Of a DNA stretch of 24,484 bases, positions 1 through 6,198 are shown in pieces. Below the pieces are notes generated by a model. That model was not told the origin of the DNA and made no database searches. It saw nothing but the letters and a program-made list of their open reading frames with translations. The DNA comes from Clostridia bacterium (GTDB lineage Bacteria > Bacillota > Clostridia > Oscillospirales > CAG-272). The stretch lies in NCBI GenBank assembly GCA_029010655.1, contig JAQXKW010000161.1, positions 1-24,484 of the forward strand. The letters are read 5' to 3'. Made by a program: the position numbers and the translations under genes. Numbering within the stretch: position 1 is the first letter of the stretch; each line of letters starts with the position of its first letter.

Positions 1-635
1 TCGGTTTCGCTGGGGTTCATGCCTGCGGCAGGCTCGTCAAGAAGCAAAAGCTTGGGGTTAGTTGCCAGCGCACGGACGATTTCGATTCTTCTCTGGTCGC
101 CGTAGGGGAGGCTTCCCGCTTTTTTGTCTGCCACGTCTGCCATGCCCATAAAGTCCAAAAGCTCCAGAGCTCTCTTGTGCGCCTTTTTCTCCTGGCTCCA
201 GAAGGAAGGCAGGCGGAGCACTCCGCTGAAAAGGGAGTAATTCATGGAAGCGTTCATAGCCACCTTTACGTTGTCCTCAACGGACATGTTGGAGAAAAGG
301 CGGATATTCTGGAAGGTTCTTGCTATTCCGGCGTGGTTCACCTGAACGGTGTTCATGGACTGGGTGTCCTTGCCGTCAAGGAGAATTGTGCCGTGGGTGG
401 GCTGATAAACCTTAGTCAGCAGGTTGAAAACTGTGGTTTTTCCGGCGCCGTTGGGACCGATAAGACCCGTGATTTCCGTTCTGCCGATTGTGAGGTTCAG
501 ATTGTCAACGGCTTTAAGTCCGCCGAACTCGATACCCAGGTTGATACACTCCAGAATCGGGGGCTTGCCGATGTCGTTTTCGTTGAGATACCCGGAAGAA
601 GGGATAGGAACCATTTTAGCATTCTGTTTTACCAT
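1..635 (-). CDS. livG: Branched-chain amino acid ABC transporter ATP-binding protein LivG (partial, C-terminus beyond window)
   Basis: This is one of the two ATPase subunits that would power amino acid uptake through the LivH/LivM channel at the inner face of the membrane. Translating the minus strand from the ATG at 635-633 gives about 211 residues. They include a Walker A motif (GPNGAGKTT), the Q-loop region (ARTFQNIRLF), a LivG-type signature (LPYGDQRRIEIVRAL) and Walker B (LLLLDEPAAGMNP), and the frame stays open to base 1. The start is supported by AAGGAGG at 645-651, nine bases upstream and inside the end of livM. The reading frame carries an N-terminal extension of about 20 residues before the conserved domain, which is slightly longer than usual. 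The gene begins one base after the livM stop, so the two are translated together. livF would be expected just outside the left edge. The family call is firm; the exact substrate is inferred from the operon. Confidence 0.95.
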   Translation of the reverse strand, partial: MVKQNAKMVPIPSSGYLNENDIGKPPILECINLGIEFGGLKAVDNLNLTIGRTEITGLIGPNGAGKTTVFNLLTKVYQPTHGTILLDGKDTQSMNTVQVNHAGIARTFQNIRLFSNMSVEDNVKVAMNASMNYSLFSGVLRLPSFWSQEKKAHKRALELLDFMGMADVADKKAGSLPYGDQRRIEIVRALATNPKLLLLDEPAAGMNPSET

Positions 636-636
636 A

Positions 637-1713
637 TCAGTTACCCTCCTTTACGGTCTTTTTATTCTTTTTCTTTTTAAGGGAGCTGCGAATTTTCTCC
701 GCAAACATTTTGAAGGTGGGGTTGTTGGTAACAAGCATTATAATGATAAGAACTATTGCGTAAACCAGCATTCTGTAATCTGCGAACTCACGGAGAGCCT
801 CGGGCAGAATAGTCAGCACGGTTGCGGCGATGATAGAGCCTATCATATTGCCCTGACCGCCCAGAACCACGAACACCAGAATGAGAATTGAGGTGTTGAA
901 GTCGAATTTGCTTGCGGCGATTGTGGAATAGTTAAGAGAGTACAGAGTACCTGCGGCGCCGGCTATTGCGGCGGACATAACGAAAGCGATCATTTTATAC
1001 TTTGTTACGTTAATGCCCACGCACTCGGCGGCAATTCTGTTGTCACGGATAGCCATAACGGCACGTCCCGTGCGGCTGTTGACCGTATTGAAAATGAGAA
1101 TAAGCGATACGATAATGAGGATAACACCTGCGGTAAAGGTGGAGATTTTCTGAACTCCGCTTATACCGAGAGCGCCGTTTATAAGCATTTTACTGCCCGT
1201 AATCAGCTCCTCGGGCTTGTTTACAAGACCTATGCGGAGCACGCCCTCCGGGTCGATGCCCAAATAGAGGTTTGTAAACAGGCTTTTGATTATTTCGCCG
1301 AAGGCGAGGGTTACGATTGCAAGATAGTCGCCCTTCAGACGGAGAACGGGGATACCGATGATAACTCCGAACAGCGCTGCCATAATTGCACCGCAGACCA
1401 TGGCAACAAGAAGCAGAAGCCAGGGAGCGGTAATTGAATCGCGCAGAGCTATGGAGATTGCAACGCCGGTAAATGCGCCCACGCTCATAAAACCTGCATG
1501 ACCGAGAGACAGCTCACCCAGAATACCTACCGTAAGGTTCAGGGACAGCGCCATAACCACGTATGCGCAGATAGGAACGAGAAGGCCCTTATACATGGAG
1601 GGCAGACCGCCGCCGGCGCTGATAATCTGTACTACCACGTAGGCAATAATAACAAGAAGATATGCGGACAGATTTTTAACTCTGTCTTTTGTGAAAAACT
1701 TTTTAGTACTCAT
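637..1713 (-). CDS. livM: Branched-chain amino acid ABC transporter permease LivM
   Basis: This is an inner-membrane permease subunit of 358 residues that pairs with LivH to form the translocation path. The sequence is a run of hydrophobic segments with the LivM hallmarks: an N-terminal AYVVMALSLNLTVGILGELSLGHAGFM-type region (residues about 50-76), the EIIKSLFTNLY cytoplasmic segment, and the loop TGRAVMAIRDNRIAAECVGI that contacts the ATPases. The C-terminus ends in a lysine-rich tail (KKKKNKK). The ATG at 1713-1711 lies six bases past the livH stop. Its ribosome binding site is weak and distant (GGAGAAAG within the livH tail), which suggests coupled translation. livG starts one base after its stop. 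The length is normal for the family. Branched-chain amino acids are the usual substrate of this family, but related systems carry other amides or urea. Confidence 0.95.
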   Translation of the reverse strand: MSTKKFFTKDRVKNLSAYLLVIIAYVVVQIISAGGGLPSMYKGLLVPICAYVVMALSLNLTVGILGELSLGHAGFMSVGAFTGVAISIALRDSITAPWLLLLVAMVCGAIMAALFGVIIGIPVLRLKGDYLAIVTLAFGEIIKSLFTNLYLGIDPEGVLRIGLVNKPEELITGSKMLINGALGISGVQKISTFTAGVILIIVSLILIFNTVNSRTGRAVMAIRDNRIAAECVGINVTKYKMIAFVMSAAIAGAAGTLYSLNYSTIAASKFDFNTSILILVFVVLGGQGNMIGSIIAATVLTILPEALREFADYRMLVYAIVLIIIMLVTNNPTFKMFAEKIRSSLKKKKNKKTVKEGN

Positions 1714-1719
1714 ACGCCG

Positions 1720-2613
1720 TCACACTTTCTCCATGATCTTCTTTCCCAGAAGACCGGTGGGTTTAACGAGAAGCATTACGATAAGCACGGCGAAAACGAT
1801 AGCGTCGGAAAGCTGGGTGGATATGTACGCCTTTGCGAAGATTTCAAGAATACCCAGAAGAATTCCGCCGAGAAACGCTCCGGGAATGGAGCCGATACCG
1901 CCGAATACCGCCGCCGTAAACGCCTTAATACCGGGCATGGAGCCGGTGGTGGGCTGTAATATGGGATATGCGGAGCAAAGCAGAACGCCTGCGATTGCCG
2001 CAAGACCAGAGCCGATTGCGAAGGTTATGGAAATAGTCTTATTGACGTTGATACCCATAAGCTGAGAGGCTTCCTTGTTTTCGGAAACGGCGCGCATTGC
2101 CTTACCCAGCTTGGTTTTTTCCGTAAACAGGGTGAGAGCCACCATGATAACGATACAGCAAAGGATTGTTACCAGAGCCGTATAGGAAATCTGGAGCTGA
2201 CCGTCAAATATGGTAAAGCCCTTCTCGCCGCCTATGTCGAAGAACTTTGTGGGGAAGCTCTTGGGGCTTGACGTCCACAGGAGGAGCGCCGCATTCTGCA
2301 AAAAGTAGCTTACTCCGATAGCCGTAATAAGAACGGCAAGAGAGGACGCCGCACGGAGAGGCTTGTAGGCAAGTCTTTCAATAATAATACCGAGAACGGT
2401 ACAGACTATCATTGAAATAATAAGGCTCACCCACCAGGGAAGACCCCAGTTGTTAAAGACGAGATAGCACACGTATGCGCCCACCATAATAACGTCACCG
2501 TGAGCAAAGTTCAGCATTTTGGCGATACCGTAAACCATGGTATAGCCCAGCGCAATAATGGCGTATACGCTGCCCAGACTTATGCCGCTGATGAGGTACG
2601 AAAGAAAAGTCAT
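1720..2613 (-). CDS. livH: Branched-chain amino acid ABC transporter permease LivH
   Basis: This is the second permease subunit, 297 residues, hydrophobic throughout. It has the LivH-type N-terminus (ISGISLGSVYAIIALGYTMV followed by YGIAKMLNFAHGDV) and the loop KLGKAMRAVSENKEASQLMGI that couples to the ATPase subunits. The frame stays open further upstream (to an ATG at 2727), but the start at 2613 is preferred. Translation from there matches where family members begin, AAAGG lies 11-12 bases upstream, and the extra 38 residues would be read through a hairpin-rich spacer. livH follows livK after a 170-base gap holding three stem-loops, and livM follows six bases after its stop. The hairpins suggest livH and the genes after it are expressed at a lower level than livK. 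Confidence 0.94.
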   Translation of the reverse strand: MTFLSYLISGISLGSVYAIIALGYTMVYGIAKMLNFAHGDVIMVGAYVCYLVFNNWGLPWWVSLIISMIVCTVLGIIIERLAYKPLRAASSLAVLITAIGVSYFLQNAALLLWTSSPKSFPTKFFDIGGEKGFTIFDGQLQISYTALVTILCCIVIMVALTLFTEKTKLGKAMRAVSENKEASQLMGINVNKTISITFAIGSGLAAIAGVLLCSAYPILQPTTGSMPGIKAFTAAVFGGIGSIPGAFLGGILLGILEIFAKAYISTQLSDAIVFAVLIVMLLVKPTGLLGKKIMEKV

Positions 2614-2631
2614 AAGACCACAAACCTTTCT

Positions 2632-2655
2632 TTTTTGCTTCTTTTGAAGCAAAAA
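2632..2655 (-). other. Stem-loop next to the livH ribosome binding site
   Basis: Arms 2632-2641 and 2646-2655 form a 10-bp stem with a four-base loop. On the minus strand its 3' arm runs almost directly into AGAAAGG, the livH ribosome binding site, so folding could affect livH initiation. Function is inferred from position only. Confidence 0.45.
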
Positions 2656-2689
2656 GGGATAAAATGCAATCATTCGTAAAAATAGAACA

Positions 2690-2730
2690 ATTGTGAAAAC
2701 CGCAAAACGTCTTTTTGCGGTTTTCACAAT
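2690..2730 (-). terminator. Perfect 18-bp stem-loop between livK and livH (partial terminator or mRNA end stabiliser)
   Basis: Arms 2690-2707 and 2713-2730 are exact reverse complements around a five-base loop. On the transcribed (minus) strand the stem is followed by a mixed T-rich stretch (TTCTATTTTTACG) rather than a clean U-run. It may therefore terminate only some transcripts or protect the livK 3' end from decay. Confidence 0.7.
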
Positions 2731-2732
2731 CG

Positions 2733-2760
2733 CCCCGTGCCCGATTTTTCGGGCACGGGG
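2733..2760 (-). terminator. GC-rich 12-bp stem-loop just after the livK stop
   Basis: Arms 2733-2744 and 2749-2760 pair perfectly around a four-base loop. It lies 23 bases past the livK stop codon. No U-tract follows; a second long hairpin starts three bases later. This arrangement fits an mRNA-stabilising 3' structure better than a simple terminator. Confidence 0.65.
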
Positions 2761-2783
2761 AAACAGTACAGAAAATTTTTCGA

Positions 2784-3974
2784 TCAGTCAAGACCTACGT
2801 ATGCGCCGTCCTTGATTACCATGCCCTTAGGAGACTTGGTAACAGCACCGGTCTCGTCCCAGGTCATGCCCTCGCCGGTCAGACCGTCGAAGGTCATAGA
2901 GGTAAACTGCTCAACAAGAAGGTCGCTGAGAGCTTCCTTGTCCATGTCAGCAGTAGCCTTGCCTGCTTCAAGAGCCTGATAGATTGCGTAAACGCAGTCG
3001 TAAGCGTCAGCGGCGAACTGGTTGGGGATATCACCGTAGGTGCTCTGATAGGTTTCAACGAACGCCTTGGTAGCCTCGTCCTCGGAGTCGGCGTTGAAGG
3101 GGGTCAGAAGCATAACGCCTTCAGCAAGGGAGGTGTCGAAGCCCTCGATGGTAAGGATACCGTCCATACCGTCAACACCGAACCATGCGGGAGCGTAGCC
3201 CATCTGGTCAGCCTGAGTAAGGATGAGAGATGCGGGGGTGTAGTACATGGGCAGGAATACCAGATCTGCGCCTTTAGCCTGAGCGTCCTTGAGCTGTGCG
3301 GTAAAGTCGGTGTCAGCGCCGGTTGCGAAAGCCTGCTCGCTTACGATGTTCAGGTTAAGCTCGGCAGCCTTAGTCTTGAAGGTCTCAAGAACTCCGGTGG
3401 AGTAAACGTCGTCGCTCTTATAGATAACAGCGATTTTCTCGCCCAGCTTCTTGTCGCTGATGTACTGAGCGGAAGCGGAGCCCTGGTTGGGGTCCATAAA
3501 GCACATCTGGAATACATTGTCCTTGCCTTCAAGAACAGCGGTGGAGGAAGCGGAGGGAGTCAGAGTGAAGTAACGGTCTTCATAGCTTTCTGCAGAGGTT
3601 GCTTCGCAGGGCTTGGAGGTAACGGAGCCCAGGAAGATCTGCATACCCCAGTCCTTCAGAGAGTTGTAAGCCGTAACAGCCTTCTCTGCGTCGTGGGTGT
3701 CATCCTCGTATTTGAGCTCGAACTGAATGTCGCCGCCCTTAGCGTTGATCTCTTTTACAGCAAGCTCTGCTGCGTTCTTAACTGCGTTACCGTAGATAGC
3801 AGCGTCGCCGGTAAGAGGGCCGGTTCCGCCGATCTTGAATACGGTAGCTCCGGCGGTGTCGCCGGTATTGTCTGTTTTGCCGGTGTCGTTGGTGTCGGTA
3901 GCATTGTTGCCGCAGGAAGCGAGGCATGCAACTGCCATAACGATGGCAAGCATGAGAGCAAGAAACTTCTTCAT
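2784..3974 (-). CDS. livK: Branched-chain amino acid ABC transporter substrate-binding lipoprotein LivK
   Basis: This 396-residue extracellular receptor captures the amino acid and delivers it to LivH/LivM. Residues 1-21 are a lipoprotein signal with a lipobox ending LASC (Cys21), so the mature protein would be lipid-anchored to the outer face of the membrane. A Thr/Asp/Asn-rich linker (22-45) precedes the periplasmic-binding-protein type 1 fold, which begins FKIGGTGPLTGDAAIYG. Other recognisable segments are LAVKEINAKGG and the second lobe beginning near KKLGEKIAVIYKSDD. The start ATG at 3974 has AAGGAGAA eight bases upstream. It is first in the minus-strand operon and is separated from livH by hairpins, as expected for a receptor made in excess over the permease. 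Two candidate promoters lie upstream. Substrate choice among branched-chain amino acids and relatives cannot be read from sequence. Confidence 0.95.
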   Translation of the reverse strand: MKKFLALMLAIVMAVACLASCGNNATDTNDTGKTDNTGDTAGATVFKIGGTGPLTGDAAIYGNAVKNAAELAVKEINAKGGDIQFELKYEDDTHDAEKAVTAYNSLKDWGMQIFLGSVTSKPCEATSAESYEDRYFTLTPSASSTAVLEGKDNVFQMCFMDPNQGSASAQYISDKKLGEKIAVIYKSDDVYSTGVLETFKTKAAELNLNIVSEQAFATGADTDFTAQLKDAQAKGADLVFLPMYYTPASLILTQADQMGYAPAWFGVDGMDGILTIEGFDTSLAEGVMLLTPFNADSEDEATKAFVETYQSTYGDIPNQFAADAYDCVYAIYQALEAGKATADMDKEALSDLLVEQFTSMTFDGLTGEGMTWDETGAVTKSPKGMVIKDGAYVGLD

Positions 3975-4014
3975 GGTAAATTCTCCTTCTTATAAAATAA
4001 ATTTAGGATAAATA

Positions 4015-4044
4015 ATTATACAACAATTAAAAATATACATTCAA
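4015..4044 (-). promoter_or_regulatory. Proximal livK promoter candidate
   Basis: On the minus strand TTGAAT (4044-4039) and TATAAT (4020-4015) are separated by 18 bases, giving a leader of roughly 34 bases before the livK ATG. The -35 hexamer overlaps the small palindrome ACATT-C-AATGT at 4037-4047. Confidence 0.6.
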
Positions 4045-4047
4045 TGT

Positions 4048-4066
4048 GTATTTTCAACAAAAATAC
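4048..4066. promoter_or_regulatory. Palindrome upstream of the proximal livK promoter (possible operator)
   Basis: GTATTTT (4048-4054) and AAAATAC (4060-4066) are perfect inverted arms around five bases, just upstream of the -35 hexamer at 4039-4044. The TTTTC...AAAA core loosely resembles a CodY box, but the spacing differs, so the regulator is not assigned. Confidence 0.35.
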
Positions 4067-4190
4067 GGGGCTTTATCGGTGATTATGTAATACAAAAATA
4101 ATGAATATACGCTGTCTTTGTGCAATAATTATGCAAAAATCAACTTTTGAAGCCTTTTTTCGCTCTTCTGTGACAGAAAAAAGATATACA

Positions 4191-4219
4191 ATTATATCAT
4201 GTGCCGGAGAAAAATTCAA
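4191..4219 (-). promoter_or_regulatory. Distal livK promoter candidate
   Basis: On the minus strand TTGAAT (4219-4214), a 17-base spacer and TATAAT (4196-4191) form a good sigma-A promoter. It would give a leader of about 210 bases before livK. It shares both hexamers with the proximal candidate. Confidence 0.55.
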
Positions 4220-4301
4220 TAGCTTTTGGGCAGTTTGACGGCTCATTTCCGAAATTTTTGACGTATATAACGGGGCGCGGGGCTTTTTCAAGTCTTTTTG
4301 C

Positions 4302-4330
4302 TTGATATTTGTTTGAGGCTGTTGTATAAT
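4302..4330 (+). promoter_or_regulatory. dxs promoter
   Basis: TTGATA (4302-4307), a 17-base spacer and TATAAT (4325-4330) form a near-consensus sigma-A promoter. Predicted transcription starts near 4337, downstream of the in-frame GTG at 4333, which supports the ATG at 4375 as the dxs start. Confidence 0.8.
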
Positions 4331-4374
4331 GGGTGTGTAAAAATGTCGCAATTATACATATTACGGATGATAAA

Positions 4375-6189
4375 ATGCTTGAGAAAATTAATACACCGAA
4401 GGACATAAAGGGTCTTTCAAACAAAGAAATAGACGGGCTGTGCCGAGAGCTTCGGGAAAAGATTCTCGCCACGGTGGAGAAAAACGGCGGACATCTGTCG
4501 TCCAATCTGGGCATGGTTGAGGCAACCGTAGCGCTCCACAGGGTTTTCGACTGCCCCGATGACGCGCTTGTCTTTGACGTGGGACATCAATGCTACACTC
4601 ACAAGCTGCTTACGGGAAGATATGAGGAATTTGACACCTTGAGAAAGCTGGGGGGCATCTCCGGCTTTACCAACAGGGAGGAAAGTCCCTTTGACCTTTT
4701 GACGGCGGGTCATTCCGGCAGTGCTCTGCCCGTTGCAATGGGCATTGCAAGAGCCAACGCCATAGAGAATAACGGGCGTTATGCGGTCGCCGTTATAGGA
4801 GACGGCTCCTTTACCAACGGCATGGTATATGAAACGCTTAACAGCTGTGCCGGCGAAAAACTGCCCCTTATTATCGTGCTGAACGACAACGAAATGTCAA
4901 TTTCCCGAAATGTGGGCAGTATTTCCCATTATTTTGACAAGCTGCGAAACTCAAGAAAGTATTTTGCCTTAAAGCACCGACTGCTGACGGCGTGCCGCCG
5001 TGTGCCGGTTTTGGGCAAGCCCGTGGAAATGGCGGCGTATGCCGTAAAGGAGTTTTTCAAGAACCTCTTTCTCTCAAAAAACCTTTTTGAGAGTATGGGT
5101 CTTTACTACATGGGACCTGTTGACGGGCACGACGAGGCAAAGCTGGAGGCGCTGTTCCGAGAGGCGAAGCAAAAGGACTGCTGTACCTTAGTGCATATTG
5201 TGACCGTTAAGGGAAAGGGCGACAGCAAGGCGGAGAAACATCCCGACAGCTATCATTTTGCCGGGGGAGATGCAGGAGAGGCGGAGAGCTTTTCCTCCGT
5301 TTTCGGCAAAGCTCTCTTAGAGAAAGCCGAAAAGAATGGGAATATTGTTGCTGTTACGGCGGCAATGGAAAAGGGCACGGGGCTTTCGTCCTTCAGAGAG
5401 AAATACCCGGACAGATTTTTTGACGTGGGAATTGCGGAGGAGTGCGCCGTAACCTTTTCGGGCGGACTTGCAATCGGCGGAAAACTGCCTGTGACGGCGC
5501 TGTATTCCACCTTTTTGCAGAGGACTTTTGACCAGATACTGGAGGATCTTTCCCTGCAAAACATACATTCCGTGCTGGCGGTGGACCGTGCGGGACTTGT
5601 TGCGGGAGACGGGGTTACCCATCAGGGCGTTTTCGACGTGTCCCTTCTGTCCTCCGTTCCCGGAATTACCCTTTATTCCCCGGAAACCTTTGAGGAAACA
5701 AGGCTCTGCCTTAAAAAATGCCTTGACGGCGAGGGGCTGTGCGCTCTGCGCTATCCGAAGGGTGCGGAAAAAAAGTACGACAGAAGCTCTTTTGTGCCTA
5801 TCGGAGACTCTATGACCGTTTCCGGCGAGGGAGAAACCGCCGTTATCACCTACGGGCGGATTACCGCCAACGTATACGAGGCGCTGAAGGGCACGAAAGG
5901 CGTAAAGATCATAAAGCTTCTGCGGCTTTTGCCCCTTGACGAAAAGGAACTTTTGCGTCAGTGCGACGGGGTTAAAAGAGTAGCGGTGGTAGAAGAAGGC
6001 ATACGTCGGGGCGGTGTGGGCGAGGCCGTGGCGGCTTGTCTCGGTGCGTGCGGAATACCCGTGTCAATCCGTGCGGTGGAGGGCTTTCTGCCCCACGGAA
6101 CGGTGGAGGAGCTGGAGAAAATCTGCGGCTTTCTGCCCGGTCAGATAAAAGAATATGTTGCGGCGCTTTCCTGCGGGGAAGACCGATAA
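4375..6189 (+). CDS. dxs: 1-deoxy-D-xylulose-5-phosphate synthase
   Basis: This thiamine-diphosphate enzyme joins pyruvate and glyceraldehyde 3-phosphate to make DXP, the first step of the MEP isoprenoid route; DXP also feeds thiamine synthesis. The 604-residue product has the DXS landmarks: GGHLSSNLG (38-46), DVGHQCYTHK, AGHSGSALPVAMGIA, the thiamine-diphosphate motif GDGSFTNGM ending at NDN (142-172), YMGPVDGHD (245-253), DVGIAEE with the activating Glu355, and DRAGLVAGDGVTHQGVFD. An in-frame GTG at 4333 lies before the predicted transcription start, so the ATG at 4375 is chosen; its upstream GGA at 4365-4367 is a weak ribosome binding site. Two residues after Glu355 the usual Gln-His is Glu-Cys. 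The radical SAM gene follows 9 bases after its stop and probably shares its mRNA. Confidence 0.95.
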   Translation: MLEKINTPKDIKGLSNKEIDGLCRELREKILATVEKNGGHLSSNLGMVEATVALHRVFDCPDDALVFDVGHQCYTHKLLTGRYEEFDTLRKLGGISGFTNREESPFDLLTAGHSGSALPVAMGIARANAIENNGRYAVAVIGDGSFTNGMVYETLNSCAGEKLPLIIVLNDNEMSISRNVGSISHYFDKLRNSRKYFALKHRLLTACRRVPVLGKPVEMAAYAVKEFFKNLFLSKNLFESMGLYYMGPVDGHDEAKLEALFREAKQKDCCTLVHIVTVKGKGDSKAEKHPDSYHFAGGDAGEAESFSSVFGKALLEKAEKNGNIVAVTAAMEKGTGLSSFREKYPDRFFDVGIAEECAVTFSGGLAIGGKLPVTALYSTFLQRTFDQILEDLSLQNIHSVLAVDRAGLVAGDGVTHQGVFDVSLLSSVPGITLYSPETFEETRLCLKKCLDGEGLCALRYPKGAEKKYDRSSFVPIGDSMTVSGEGETAVITYGRITANVYEALKGTKGVKIIKLLRLLPLDEKELLRQCDGVKRVAVVEEGIRRGGVGEAVAACLGACGIPVSIRAVEGFLPHGTVEELEKICGFLPGQIKEYVAALSCGEDR

Positions 6190-6198
6190 CGGGAGATA

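Larger units (their letters stand above)
3975..4374. other. Divergent intergenic region between livK and dxs
   Basis: This 400-base AT-rich stretch contains no convincing gene; the short minus-strand frames have no family resemblance and lie upstream of livK. It holds two minus-strand promoter candidates for livK, one plus-strand promoter for dxs, and small palindromes at 4037-4047 and 4048-4066. No known riboswitch fold was recognised. Confidence 0.7.

Noticed and set aside
2715..3995. A 426-codon plus-strand frame opposite livK
   Set aside because: livK on the other strand has a lipobox, a ribosome binding site and a clear family match; this frame has none and crosses the terminator-like hairpins.
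4073..4351. A 92-codon minus-strand frame in the livK-dxs gap
   Set aside because: No ribosome binding site, no recognisable domain, and it overlaps both promoter regions.
4333..4374. Upstream GTG start for dxs at 4333
   Set aside because: It lies at or before the predicted transcription start from the TATAAT at 4325-4330, so it would not be in the mRNA.
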